This document shows, piece by piece, positions 28,456 through 37,489 of a DNA stretch of 64,000 nucleotides. The notes beneath the pieces were generated by a model that was not told the origin of the DNA, did not search any database, and worked only from the letters and a program-made list of their open reading frames with translations. Made by a program: the position numbers and the translations under genes. The stretch comes from Candidatus Gastranaerophilales bacterium (GTDB taxonomy: Bacteria; Cyanobacteriota; Vampirovibrionia; Gastranaerophilales; Gastranaerophilaceae), in assembly GCA_944324395.1 (NCBI GenBank), contig CALUWC010000008.1, forward strand, positions 35,251 through 99,250. Direction: 5' to 3'. How positions within the stretch are numbered: position 1 is the stretch's first letter; every line of letters begins with the position of its first letter.

Positions 28456-29115
28456 TTAGTCATTTATTATTTTTAATAATCTTTCCCAAACCTCATCAAT
28501 TGAGCCGTCTGCATTTAAAGTCTTAAGAACACCTTTATTTTTGTAATAATCAATCAACGGAGCAGTTTCATGAAAATAAGTTTCAAATCTTGCTTTTGCA
28601 ATTTCTTCTGTATCATCTTTTCTTTGAACGAGTTCTGCACCGCAATTATCACAAATACCTGCAACTCTGGTCGGTTTGAATTTGATATTATAAATCTCTC
28701 CGCATTTCGGACAAGATCTTCTGTTCACAATTCTTGAAATCAAAATATCCTGATGCAAATCAAAATATATAGCTTTGAAATCAACTTCTGTATCACCGTT
28801 TATTTCAGAATTGATAACTGTTAAAATATCTGCCTGCTCCAAACTTCTCGGATAACCGTCTAAAATATATCCGTTACTGCAGTCCTCTTTTGATAAACGA
28901 TCTTTAATTATAGAACCTACAAGATTTACCGGAACTAATTCTCCTTTATCAATAAAAGACTTTGCTATTTTCCCGTTATCAGAACCTTTTTGAATTTCTG
29001 CTCTCAAAAGTGAACCGGTATCTATATGCGGGAGATTTAAATATAATGCCAATTTTGTTGTCTGAGTTCCTTTTCCGCATGCCGGAGGTCCTAAAAATAT
29101 AAGTTCTTTTTTCAT
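28456..29115 (-). CDS. adk: Adenylate kinase
   Basis: 219 aa. The P-loop is LGPPACGKGTQTTKLA at the N-terminus, with IDTGSLLRAEI, LDGYPRSLEQAD and the LID region. The LID holds a zinc-finger-type Cys set, CPKCGEIY and CDNCGAEL, as in Gram-positive and several other long-form adenylate kinases. It interconverts ATP+AMP and 2 ADP. GAGAGTG precedes the ATG at 29115. Not clustered with secY or map, which are its common partners elsewhere. Confidence 0.96.
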   Translation of the reverse strand: MKKELIFLGPPACGKGTQTTKLALYLNLPHIDTGSLLRAEIQKGSDNGKIAKSFIDKGELVPVNLVGSIIKDRLSKEDCSNGYILDGYPRSLEQADILTVINSEINGDTEVDFKAIYFDLHQDILISRIVNRRSCPKCGEIYNIKFKPTRVAGICDNCGAELVQRKDDTEEIAKARFETYFHETAPLIDYYKNKGVLKTLNADGSIDEVWERLLKIIND

Positions 29116-29222
29116 AATTACACTCTCTATTATTTTTACAAAATCAATTTTTACGCAAACAAATATGATTTAATTTTACTACAGTAAAAATCTTATTTCA
29201 AACATTTCAAAATTTACGGACA

Positions 29223-29256
29223 AAAAAGGAGAAAGATAATATGCTTTCTCCTTTTT
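29223..29256 (-). terminator. Terminator of the hydrogenase operon
   Basis: 13-bp stem (29223-29235 with 29244-29256) with an 8-nt loop, ending 6 bp before the last hydrogenase gene's stop on the minus strand. A-tract becomes a U run in that transcript. Confidence 0.8.
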
Positions 29257-29262
29257 CATTTA

Positions 29263-30729
29263 TTATTTTTTAATAACATCACGAATTTCCGGACTTTCTT
29301 TGACATAATTTGTCAACTGTCTCAGAGCCGGTTTATATGCGTTGATAGTACTTGAACCGCCTAGACAGCCGCCGGTACAAGCCATAACTTCAATCAAATT
29401 TCCAAGTTCGCACTTACCATTTTTAGCAAACTTTTTTAAATCTCTAATTGACTGTTTGTTCAGACCGTCAATAACATAGGGAGTTGCTTTATCTCCTTCA
29501 TCAAGCATAGCATTCACAGCACCTGCGACCCCGCCGGTATTGGCAAAATTTCTGCCTTCGGCTGACGATTCTTTTCTGAATTCAGATTCATCGCAAGCAG
29601 AAACTTGAACATTCAAAGCTATAAACCATGCACCTAATTCTTCAAAATTAAGTACATAATCTATATCAGGATTTTGCAAAGCTTCACGCCTTTTTGCAAC
29701 ACAAGGGCTGAAAAATACGGTAACAGCATCTGGTGCTTCGTTTTTAACAAGCTCAGCCGTATAATATGCAGGAGTTTTTGTATCAGAACGGAAAGGTTTT
29801 AATTCCGGAACATGTTTTTCAACAAGTTCGTTATAACCTGCGCAGCAAGAAGTTGTCATAAATCCTTGACCTTCAGCCATTCTTTCTTTAAATTCGGCAG
29901 CCTCATTTTTGGTTGTAATATCAGCACCTTCTGCAACCTCAACTACATCAGTAAATCCTAATGATAATATTGCCTGCTTTAACTGTTTCGGAGTGCAAGG
30001 TAATTGTCCCATAATTGCAGGGGCAAGCATTGCAACTAACTTTTTGCCTGCTTTCATTTCTTTTAAAATATCGATAATCTGGCTTTTTTCATGAACAGCA
30101 CCAAACGGACAAGCACTTACGCATTTCCCGCAGGAAATACATTTTTCAAAATCTATATGAGCTAAACCGTCTTCATCTTTGGCAATTGCACCAACAGGAC
30201 ATGCATTTTCACAAGGAACAATAATCTTTGTAATAGCTTGATACGGACATACCTGAGCACACATACCGCAATTTTTACACTTTTCGGGATCTATTACGGA
30301 TTTTCCGTTTTCAACTTTTATTGCTCCGAACTTACAAGCTGATTCACATGGTCTTGCAACACAACCCTGGCATAAATCAGTTACATATATTCTTGACGGA
30401 ACGCAACCCTTACATGCTGTTTGCAAAACAGTCAACGGATTATCTTCCGGTTCTGTTCTGTCTTGAGCTCTTTTTGCAAGAGTAGATAACAATTCGCTGT
30501 CATCAGCTTCCTCAATAGACAATCCCAAACCTGCAATAGCTCTATCACGTAAAATTGCACGCTCTTTATGTATACAACATCTGTAAGGAACATCACTACC
30601 TTTCGGACGCATAGCATACGGTATCAATCTTGCATCTTCTTCAAAATTATCACCCAAATATGCTTTAATAAGTCTTACAAGTATTTCTCTTTTTAAGTGT
30701 GATGTTTGTTTAGGGGTATTTATAGCCAT
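29263..30729 (-). CDS. [FeFe] hydrogenase-type protein with N-terminal 4Fe-4S clusters
   Basis: 488 aa. Two CxxCxxC ferredoxin units (CKNCGMCAQVCPYQ and CISCGKCVSACPFG) follow several further Cys pairs in the N-terminal half. The H-cluster domain shows all three family motifs: L1 TTSCCAGY, L2 FSPCVAKRREA and L3 MACTGGCLGG. The L1 pair of Cys is retained, including the proton-relay position. It should oxidise H2 or evolve it via its own iron-sulfur chain. It ends the operon; upstream are two ferredoxins, a sensory homologue and a phosphatase. HydE/F/G maturases are not in the window. Confidence 0.88.
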   Translation of the reverse strand: MAINTPKQTSHLKREILVRLIKAYLGDNFEEDARLIPYAMRPKGSDVPYRCCIHKERAILRDRAIAGLGLSIEEADDSELLSTLAKRAQDRTEPEDNPLTVLQTACKGCVPSRIYVTDLCQGCVARPCESACKFGAIKVENGKSVIDPEKCKNCGMCAQVCPYQAITKIIVPCENACPVGAIAKDEDGLAHIDFEKCISCGKCVSACPFGAVHEKSQIIDILKEMKAGKKLVAMLAPAIMGQLPCTPKQLKQAILSLGFTDVVEVAEGADITTKNEAAEFKERMAEGQGFMTTSCCAGYNELVEKHVPELKPFRSDTKTPAYYTAELVKNEAPDAVTVFFSPCVAKRREALQNPDIDYVLNFEELGAWFIALNVQVSACDESEFRKESSAEGRNFANTGGVAGAVNAMLDEGDKATPYVIDGLNKQSIRDLKKFAKNGKCELGNLIEVMACTGGCLGGSSTINAYKPALRQLTNYVKESPEIRDVIKK

Positions 30730-30749
30730 TCTTTATATCCTTTTCTTTC

Positions 30750-31010
30750 TTATTTTTTTGCTAATTTTTCATCAATTGCATTTATAACTTTTTCAACGGT
30801 GGCTTCTTTAATAATATCATTATCAACTTTTACATACGGAGCTTTAGAAAATTCCCAATCAGTAGAACATAAACCAAGACATGGTACTCCTGATACGTCA
30901 ACTTTATCACCGTATTTTTGAGGCACAACTTCAATTAATTCTTGAAGATTTGCAGAACCCATTACAAAACAAGTTGTTCCTAAACATACTTTAACACTAA
31001 CTTTTTCCAT
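30750..31010 (-). CDS. 2Fe-2S thioredoxin-like ferredoxin
   Basis: 86 aa. CLGTTCFVMGS near the start and CLGLCSTDW about 40 residues later provide the four Cys of the NuoE/HndA-like 2Fe-2S thioredoxin fold. It would carry electrons to or from the hydrogenase encoded 20 bp downstream. A paralogue begins the same operon (33934-34173). Ribosome site AAAGGT. Confidence 0.85.
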   Translation of the reverse strand: MEKVSVKVCLGTTCFVMGSANLQELIEVVPQKYGDKVDVSGVPCLGLCSTDWEFSKAPYVKVDNDIIKEATVEKVINAIDEKLAKK

Positions 31011-31027
31011 TTTTTACCTTTCCTATT

Positions 31028-32194
31028 TTACATGTACTGTACATTAACTTTTTTGAAATACTTATCCTGCAACACTGCCGCCATTTTTTTGATTATGTTT
31101 TTTCTGATTTCAATTTCGACAGGCAATGCAGGATTATAATGTGCCTGGTTTAACTTTGCACCTACCATAAAGTTTATGCAATCGCTATCCAATAAGAATT
31201 TTATCAGCTTTCCTGCCGCATTGTCAATATCTAAGTTCCCAGCCTCCAGACATTCCAAAGTTTCGGTAAGTGTTAAAATGCCTTCAGTAACTAAATCAAC
31301 ACCGTCCATATAAGAACAACTTGGAAGTTTACCTATACTGATTTCCTTATCCATAGTAATTGGTAAATTTAACTCTCTTGAAATAAGATTAGCAGTTGTT
31401 CCGCCGCAAATTGCTTTTTTACCCTGAAATTCTTTAAAAACACTCGCATATTCCGCATCTTTTTTCTGATTAAACGGGGGGCCGGTAAATACCAAAGAAG
31501 TTCTCGGTTCTCTAAAATACAGTACACAAGCAGAGATATCATCTTTAGGAAGTCTGTCTAATTCTATATTTTCAGCCTGTCGAATTATATACGCAGATAA
31601 TTCAGAACTTGAAATATTTGGTTCTTTTTCCAATTTTGCCTGAACCAAATTTATTAAACCTTCCCGTCTTAATCCCAGCTTCAGCCTGCCGTTGCCTAAA
31701 CCTGCCTGAGTAACTCCGTCAGAGCAAAATATAAGTCTGTCACCTAATTCCAGTTTAATTTTATAACTCTTCATACATCTGTTTTTAAATGTCTTAGAGG
31801 GAATCATATCATAATGAGGTTCCATAACTTCGTTGTTTGCCTTTATCCAGATAAATTCAGGATTTCCTTCTTCAATAATTTTAGCATAACCGTCATCATT
31901 CACATCTATAATAGAAAATGTAGAATAACTAATCTTTCTCACTTTGCAGACCGGCAATGAATTCATAACAATTTCCGCAGCTTTGCGAATTGGAATCTGC
32001 TGGCCTTCAACAAATCTCAACAGCATCGTAGCGGTCATACAGGATAAAATATTTGCTTTAATACCGCTGCCTAAACCATCAGATAATACAGCAATCAATT
32101 TGGCTTCATCAGGATACCTTTTTGATACAAAATAATCACCGAATGCATTTTGATTATATTTTTTTACCTGATTACAATCGATATCAATAAACAT
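31028..32194 (-). CDS. SpoIIE-family PP2C-type phosphatase
   Basis: 388 aa. The N-terminal about 220 aa have the SpoIIE PP2C fold: VLSDGLGSGIKANILS (the DG metal site), DRLIFCSDGVTQAGLG and LPKDDISACVLYF. The C-terminal segment (ICGGTTANLISREL onward) is an extension found with hydrogenase-linked phosphatases. The sensory hydrogenase gene's stop overlaps its start by 1 bp (TAATG), so the pair is translationally coupled. Such phosphatases dephosphorylate Ser/Thr on a partner, here perhaps relaying hydrogen or redox status. Partner kinase not in the window. Confidence 0.85.
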   Translation of the reverse strand: MFIDIDCNQVKKYNQNAFGDYFVSKRYPDEAKLIAVLSDGLGSGIKANILSCMTATMLLRFVEGQQIPIRKAAEIVMNSLPVCKVRKISYSTFSIIDVNDDGYAKIIEEGNPEFIWIKANNEVMEPHYDMIPSKTFKNRCMKSYKIKLELGDRLIFCSDGVTQAGLGNGRLKLGLRREGLINLVQAKLEKEPNISSSELSAYIIRQAENIELDRLPKDDISACVLYFREPRTSLVFTGPPFNQKKDAEYASVFKEFQGKKAICGGTTANLISRELNLPITMDKEISIGKLPSCSYMDGVDLVTEGILTLTETLECLEAGNLDIDNAAGKLIKFLLDSDCINFMVGAKLNQAHYNPALPVEIEIRKNIIKKMAAVLQDKYFKKVNVQYM

Positions 32195-33915
32195 TATTTT
32201 TTATCCTCATCGGTTTTATCATCATAATCATTGGCAATTGAGTTCAATAATGTTTCGGTTTCTACCATATGTTCACCCAATAAACAGGCAATTTCCTGAA
32301 CGATTGAAATATTTTTTGAAATAACTTCTTTTGCTTTTTCCGAAATTTTTTCTCTGTTTGTTTCAGACTGCGTAACATCAGTGATAATAGCACCGACTAT
32401 TTCATTTGGTTCAATAGTAAATGCATTAATATCATAAAGTTTATCACCGACTGCATAATGTTCTTTGTGCAAGCCTTTTCCTGTTTTTAAAATTGTCCTG
32501 AATATATCAGAAAACTCAACGATTCTGTCAATAGCGGCTCCAGTTAATCCATCAGGTCTTGCCTTGAATATCTCATACATATCACCGGTAAACATTCTCA
32601 TAAAATTATCATTTGCTTCAAGAATATTCATATTATTGTCAACCATTACAATAGCGGCAGGCATACATCTTAGCATTGCAGCTGCTTTTCTCATTGCTAT
32701 TTTTCTCATATAAGAAACACACATAGAAGGTTCAGCAACACCATCTAATAATGCAACTGCCAGCTCCCTGCAGGAAGAATATCCGCAGCCGCCGCAGTTT
32801 AATTCATCATCAATAGTATGTTTGCCTATTTTTTTCAAAGTCTTGGTAATTTCTTCCAGAGAGTAACGGGATTCCGGAACACCGGCAGGTTGATAATCAT
32901 ATTCAACAACAACTTCCGGCATTTTAGGAATTTCAGGCCTTTGCTTAATTTTTGCAAGAACATCTGAAATTATACTGATACTTGCTTTATCCGTAGAAAT
33001 ACAAGGACCGGCAACACAACCGCCCTCACATGCCAGAGCCTCGACAAATATAGGTCGGCTGATCTTTTGAGGATCCAGATTATCTAATGCTCTTTCAAAT
33101 GCCGGAATAGAACAAATCTCCATTAGCTGAACATCATTTTTTACTCCGATTTTTCTTATGGTTTCATTCATACCGCCGTCAATCGGATATAAAGCACCTT
33201 CATGAGCATTCCTTGGAACAAATGTATTATTTTCATCTTTCTGAATTTCTGAAATATCAGGTAATTTGTCACTTATCCAGATTTTTAATTCTTCAAATGT
33301 AATAGCTAAATCAATAAGCCCGTCTTGAGCATCAGCTTCTTTTTTCTTGCCTATACAAGGTCCTATAAATACAACCGCAATATCATTGCCATACTCTTCT
33401 TTCAACATTTTTGCATGAGTTCTGGCAGGTGAACCTATAGGTGTAATATATTTTGAAAATTCAGGTTTATACATTCTTATAAAATCAACAATAACAGGGC
33501 AGGCACTGGAAATCCATAATCCTTTATCTGTCTGATTAAGCATTTCAGCAGTTCTTATTGATACTTCTTGAGCCCCTAATGCTGTTTCGGATACATCTTT
33601 AAACCCGAGCCGTTTTAGTACCGAAATCATCTTTTGAGGCGACATTTCAAAAACACCGCTCCAGGAAGGTGCCAATGATACATAAACATCTTTACCTGCA
33701 ATTAAAAGATTTTGGACTTTTTCCAAATCACTTCTTACACATTTTGCATTGGCAGGACATACCTTAACACATGTTCCGCAGGATATACATTTTTCAGGAA
33801 TAACTGATGCATGATTATTTTCTATCTTAATTGCCTTTACTGGACATTCCCGAACACATTTGTAACAGTCGTGACACTCATTGACCAAAGTATAAACAGG
33901 ATATTGATTATTCAT
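32194..33915 (-). CDS. Sensory-type [FeFe] hydrogenase with PAS domain (HydS-like)
   Basis: 573 aa. Order: 2 x 4Fe-4S ferredoxin (CHDCYKCVRECPV, CISCGTCVKVCPA), an H-cluster-type domain (SSACPV, FIGPCIGKKKEA, LACEGGCVAGPC), a 4Fe-4S CxxCxxxC module (CGGCGYSSC) and a C-terminal PAS domain (CMPAAIVMVDNNMNILEAND). In L1 the first Cys of the usual CC pair, the proton-relay residue, is Ala. That substitution is known from putative sensory group-C hydrogenases and goes with poor turnover. A signalling role feeding the adjoining phosphatase is the best reading. Confidence 0.85.
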   Translation of the reverse strand: MNNQYPVYTLVNECHDCYKCVRECPVKAIKIENNHASVIPEKCISCGTCVKVCPANAKCVRSDLEKVQNLLIAGKDVYVSLAPSWSGVFEMSPQKMISVLKRLGFKDVSETALGAQEVSIRTAEMLNQTDKGLWISSACPVIVDFIRMYKPEFSKYITPIGSPARTHAKMLKEEYGNDIAVVFIGPCIGKKKEADAQDGLIDLAITFEELKIWISDKLPDISEIQKDENNTFVPRNAHEGALYPIDGGMNETIRKIGVKNDVQLMEICSIPAFERALDNLDPQKISRPIFVEALACEGGCVAGPCISTDKASISIISDVLAKIKQRPEIPKMPEVVVEYDYQPAGVPESRYSLEEITKTLKKIGKHTIDDELNCGGCGYSSCRELAVALLDGVAEPSMCVSYMRKIAMRKAAAMLRCMPAAIVMVDNNMNILEANDNFMRMFTGDMYEIFKARPDGLTGAAIDRIVEFSDIFRTILKTGKGLHKEHYAVGDKLYDINAFTIEPNEIVGAIITDVTQSETNREKISEKAKEVISKNISIVQEIACLLGEHMVETETLLNSIANDYDDKTDEDKK

Positions 33916-33933
33916 TTGTTAACCCCTAAATTC

Positions 33934-34173
33934 TTATTTCAATTCTGCTAAAAGTTTTTCTAATTTTTCTTCATTTATTTCACTGTATAAAATCTCATCT
34001 ATATAAATATTAGGTCCGGAACTGCATTTTTCCTGACATAATGCACCTGTCAATTCAATATCAGCTTCCAGATTATTTTCTTTTATATAAGATTCTAAAA
34101 AATTTAAATTATCAAGATTTCCTCTTGCAAAACATGAACTTCCCATACAAACTTTTATATTATGCTTCGACAT
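33934..34173 (-). CDS. 2Fe-2S thioredoxin-like ferredoxin, first gene of the hydrogenase operon
   Basis: 79 aa. CMGSSCFARGN and ALCQEKCSSGP place four Cys as in NuoE-like 2Fe-2S thioredoxin-fold domains. It precedes the sensory hydrogenase by 18 bp. It is a paralogue of the 86-aa protein later in the operon, sharing the C-x4-C ... C-x3-C pattern, so one may serve each hydrogenase. Confidence 0.82.
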   Translation of the reverse strand: MSKHNIKVCMGSSCFARGNLDNLNFLESYIKENNLEADIELTGALCQEKCSSGPNIYIDEILYSEINEEKLEKLLAELK

Positions 34174-34234
34174 ACATTCCTCACTTTTAATTCTAAACTA
34201 ATTTTATTATAGCTTTAATATTTAGGCAAGTATT

Positions 34235-34263
34235 AAGGGGTAAATTATACTTATTTACCCCTT
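34235..34263 (-). terminator. Hairpin between metG and the hydrogenase operon
   Basis: Perfect 11-bp stem (34235-34245 with 34253-34263), 7-nt loop. It follows the metG stop; the U-tract is weak (AATA), so termination is possible but not assured. Confidence 0.5.
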
Positions 34264-34310
34264 ATAATATATGATTATAAATTTCTTTGTTGCAAATTCC
34301 GCCGATAAAA

Positions 34311-35888
34311 CTATTTCAAAGCTTTTGATTTATCTGCCAGCTCACTGTCTAATCTTAAAAATACAGGGTGGATATCTTCTTTTGCAATCAATTTACCGGG
34401 TTTAATGTTGCAGGTTTTAATATCATCAAGTTTAGTTGATAAATCAAATGACAATTGACTTGCCATATCTGAAGCAATATTTGGACAATACGGATAAATC
34501 AAAGCAGAAATTATACACATAACTTCCAGCACTGCTGCCAATACCTGACCGCACTCTGTCATTCTTTCTTCTTTAGCCAGAGTCCATGGAGCATTATCGG
34601 TTACAAACTTATTTGCTGCATCAACAAGTGAAATAATTTCCTGTGCAGCTTCCTGTATTTCAAAATGATTGAAATGATTTTCAACAATTTTAATTGTTCC
34701 CAAAGCTGTTTTCAACAAACTTTCAGCTTCTTTGGAACGATTTGTCAAAAATTCTTCATTAATTTCACCGCCAAAATATTTAACGAGCATAGACAGACTT
34801 CTATTTAACAAATTACCCATACTGTTTGCAAGATGAGCATTAACTTTTTCTTTGAAATCCTGATCTGAATAATTTCCATCACGTCCGCAAGGTGCAGAAG
34901 TCGCCATATAATATCTGAACGCATCAGGGTGTTCCAAATTAAAATGTTCAAGAACTGATGTCGGAGAAACAACATTTCCTAAAGATTTCGACATCTTTGT
35001 TTCATCAATTGTTATCCATCCATGAGCAAAAATATGTTTAGGCAAAGGTAATTCCAAAGCCATTAAAATCGCAATCCAATATATGCTGTGGAATTTTAAA
35101 ATATCTTTTCCTATAACATGAACATCTGCAGGCCATAGGGTCTTAAATTGTTCAGACGGATTATCAATATCATAACCTATTGCAGTAATATAATTTGATA
35201 AAGCATCAATCCAAACATAAATAGACTGTTCAGAATCATCTAATACATCAATACCCCAGCCGACATTTGCTTTATTTCTGGAAACTGAAATATCTTGAAT
35301 ATCTTCTAACTGGTTCAAAACTTCATTTGCCCTGAAGGCAGGAACAATAAATTCCGGATTTTCTTTTATATGTTTAATAATTGCATCTTTGTATGATGTC
35401 AATTTAAAGAAATAATTTTCTTCCTTAACAACTTCAGGTTTCTTCAAGTGATCAGGGCAGAGTCCGTCCTGGGTTAAATCCTTTGGATTTAAAAAACACT
35501 CACAGCCGGAACAATATAATCCTTCATATTCGTGTTTATAAATGTCGCCTTTTTCAACTAATTTTTTAAATATTTTTTGAACTACTTTTTCATGGTCTTC
35601 ATCAGTTGTTCTTATAAATCTGTTATACCGGATATCAAGAGCTTTCCATGCATCTTTAAATTTTTGGGCATTTTCATCACACAATTCTTTCGGAGTTTTG
35701 CCCATAGATGCTGCTGTTTTTTGAATCTTTATACCATGTTCATCGGTTCCGGTTAAGAAAAATAATTTATCCGTTCTTTGAGAATAATGTCTTGCTATAA
35801 TATCTGTCAAAATCTTTTCATAAGCGTGTCCTATATGAGGAGCACCATTTACATAATCAATTGCCGTTGTTAAATAATATTTGTCCAT
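34311..35888 (-). CDS. metG: Methionine-tRNA ligase
   Basis: 525 aa. The HIGH box is PHIGHAYEKI, the metal site uses CSGCECF and CPDHLKK, and the KMSKS loop is TKMSKSLGNVVSP. The anticodon-binding helical domain ends the protein. It lacks the C-terminal tRNA-binding/dimerisation domain of longer forms, so it is of the short monomeric class. It charges both initiator and elongator Met-tRNA. The hydrogenase operon begins 137 bp downstream on the same strand after a hairpin; metG seems to be its own transcript. Confidence 0.96.
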   Translation of the reverse strand: MDKYYLTTAIDYVNGAPHIGHAYEKILTDIIARHYSQRTDKLFFLTGTDEHGIKIQKTAASMGKTPKELCDENAQKFKDAWKALDIRYNRFIRTTDEDHEKVVQKIFKKLVEKGDIYKHEYEGLYCSGCECFLNPKDLTQDGLCPDHLKKPEVVKEENYFFKLTSYKDAIIKHIKENPEFIVPAFRANEVLNQLEDIQDISVSRNKANVGWGIDVLDDSEQSIYVWIDALSNYITAIGYDIDNPSEQFKTLWPADVHVIGKDILKFHSIYWIAILMALELPLPKHIFAHGWITIDETKMSKSLGNVVSPTSVLEHFNLEHPDAFRYYMATSAPCGRDGNYSDQDFKEKVNAHLANSMGNLLNRSLSMLVKYFGGEINEEFLTNRSKEAESLLKTALGTIKIVENHFNHFEIQEAAQEIISLVDAANKFVTDNAPWTLAKEERMTECGQVLAAVLEVMCIISALIYPYCPNIASDMASQLSFDLSTKLDDIKTCNIKPGKLIAKEDIHPVFLRLDSELADKSKALK

Positions 35889-35999
35889 TTATAATTCCTC
35901 TTGTGTTATATAGAAATTTTATCATAAAAATTTCACAAATACTCCTGAACATTTACAAACCCGATAAAAAATGATATACTTCAAAAAAAGGAAGTTTAT

Positions 36000-36398
36000 A
36001 TGAAAAAGATTTTAATAATTTTATGCGGGATATTTATCAGCACAAATATTGTTCTGGCAATTTCGCTTGACGAATTTGAAGGTATAAAAGCAGGAACATA
36101 TAAATGTCCGTTAAAAACAGAATTCGGAAATACTTGTACAGTCACTCTGTATAAACATGGCGGCAGAAGTTTATCAAACTGCGGAGATGATAAAAAAAAC
36201 ATCGCAGATATGATTAAAAATAACAAATGCAAGTACGAACCTGACGATAGCAAATACTATTCATGCCAGTATGCTGAAGGTTCATGCGAAGTAACATTGA
36301 GAAAAGAGGGCCACAGCGTCACATGTATGGGAACCGTTCCGTCAACAGCTGCCGTTCTTGAACAAGCAAAAACAGGCAAATGTTTTATAGAGGAATAA
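36000..36398 (+). CDS. Small secreted Cys-rich protein, type 1
   Basis: 132 aa with a signal peptide (MKKILIILCGIFISTN). The mature part has eight Cys in two similar halves: C, TCTVTLYKHGG, NC, KC, then SC, SCEVTLRKEGH, TC, KC. The halves each read C ... C-x-V-x-L ... C ... C, so the protein is an internal duplication held by disulfides, if exported. An AGGAAG ribosome site precedes the ATG. First of three consecutive secreted genes. No known family is recognised. Confidence 0.65.
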   Translation: MKKILIILCGIFISTNIVLAISLDEFEGIKAGTYKCPLKTEFGNTCTVTLYKHGGRSLSNCGDDKKNIADMIKNNKCKYEPDDSKYYSCQYAEGSCEVTLRKEGHSVTCMGTVPSTAAVLEQAKTGKCFIEE

Positions 36399-36399
36399 A

Positions 36400-36849
36400 A
36401 TGATGCGAAAATTATTATTATTATCAATTCTTGGATTACTTGTACTTCAATGTTCCGCATTAGCAAATGTTAAAAAATACAAACCGGGAAGCTACCATTG
36501 TCCTTACTATATGCATGGCAAAACTAATGATTGCGTAATCGATGTTGACATATTCGGAAAAGCAACCACTACATGTTCATATCTTGATTTTAAAAACATT
36601 AAAATCTTATTAAACAGTGACAAATGTTCTTTTAAATCACATAAATATTGGGGCTGCAGATTTCCTGCAAATAGGCATAAAGAATATAATATATGCATAG
36701 TAGAACAAAGCCCGACAACCGAACAATATACAACAACATGTGAAGCTATATTGAAAAGCAGAGCCATCAATGAAGTTAAACGAAAAACCAAAAATTGCGA
36801 ATCTGTTCCTCCGAGTGAAATAGAAAAATATTATGACCCAGCAAATTAA
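36400..36849 (+). CDS. Small secreted Cys-rich protein, type 1 paralogue
   Basis: 149 aa. A signal peptide (LLLLSILGLLVLQCSALA) precedes eight Cys with the same order as the neighbouring 132-aa protein: HC, DCVIDVDIFG, TTTC, DKC, then WGC, ICIVEQ, TTTC, NC. The two are clearly related copies, again with an internal duplication. The ATG at 36400 follows the upstream stop by 1 bp, and GAGG lies in front of it; M2 at 36403 is an equally possible start. Function unknown. Confidence 0.62.
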   Translation: MMRKLLLLSILGLLVLQCSALANVKKYKPGSYHCPYYMHGKTNDCVIDVDIFGKATTTCSYLDFKNIKILLNSDKCSFKSHKYWGCRFPANRHKEYNICIVEQSPTTEQYTTTCEAILKSRAINEVKRKTKNCESVPPSEIEKYYDPAN

Positions 36850-36862
36850 TAGGAGCTAATAA

Positions 36863-37402
36863 ATGAAAAGAAATTTTATAATTTTAGGAATAATAAGTAT
36901 AGTTACAGCAGGTTCAATCGCAATTGCTGCCGCAAGCAATAATGAACCGCCGCAGGAATACATAAACAATCTCAAATCATGCAAAACAAGTACAATAGAT
37001 AAAAATGGAGCAACAATAGAACAATATACAATAAAAGGATTGCTGCCTGACGGAAGATGTGATGTAGAAATTTCAAGCTATACAAATTTTGCAGACCCTA
37101 AAATTTATGAAGGATTTATAACAATACTAAAAGGTTTTGGCGGAGAAAACATAAAGGAATCAGATATCCCGACTCAAGCACAAATGATAGAGCAAGGGAA
37201 AAAAGAGAAAACAATTACCCGCTGCAAATTCACAAAAGAACAGAGATATGCTCTGCATGCTGCATACTTGAAACATGACGGTAAAAATAACTGTGTTACA
37301 AAAAACGGAACAACCAGCTGTCACTTCAGCACATCAGATATGAGTTCTTACAACAGACTTATGATGAATTATAATGTCGGAACATGTTCTCAAAATCAAT
37401 AA
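36863..37402 (+). CDS. Small secreted protein, third of the cluster
   Basis: 179 aa, signal peptide (residues 4-24, cleaved near AAA). The mature part has Cys at KSCKTST, GRCDVEIS, TRCKFTK, NNCVTK, TSCHFST and GTCSQNQ. The CDVEIS stretch recalls the C-x-V-x-x core of the two proteins before it, but the similarity is weak and I do not call it a proven paralogue. AGGAGC lies before the start. It is the last gene of the three-gene transcript; nothing beyond export can be claimed. Confidence 0.55.
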   Translation: MKRNFIILGIISIVTAGSIAIAAASNNEPPQEYINNLKSCKTSTIDKNGATIEQYTIKGLLPDGRCDVEISSYTNFADPKIYEGFITILKGFGGENIKESDIPTQAQMIEQGKKEKTITRCKFTKEQRYALHAAYLKHDGKNNCVTKNGTTSCHFSTSDMSSYNRLMMNYNVGTCSQNQ

Positions 37403-37489
37403 ATCGTTACAAAAATTTCTAAAATTAGGCAATTTTTAAGACAAAAAATACTTTATATATACGTAGGTGAAATATAAAGGAATAGTTTT

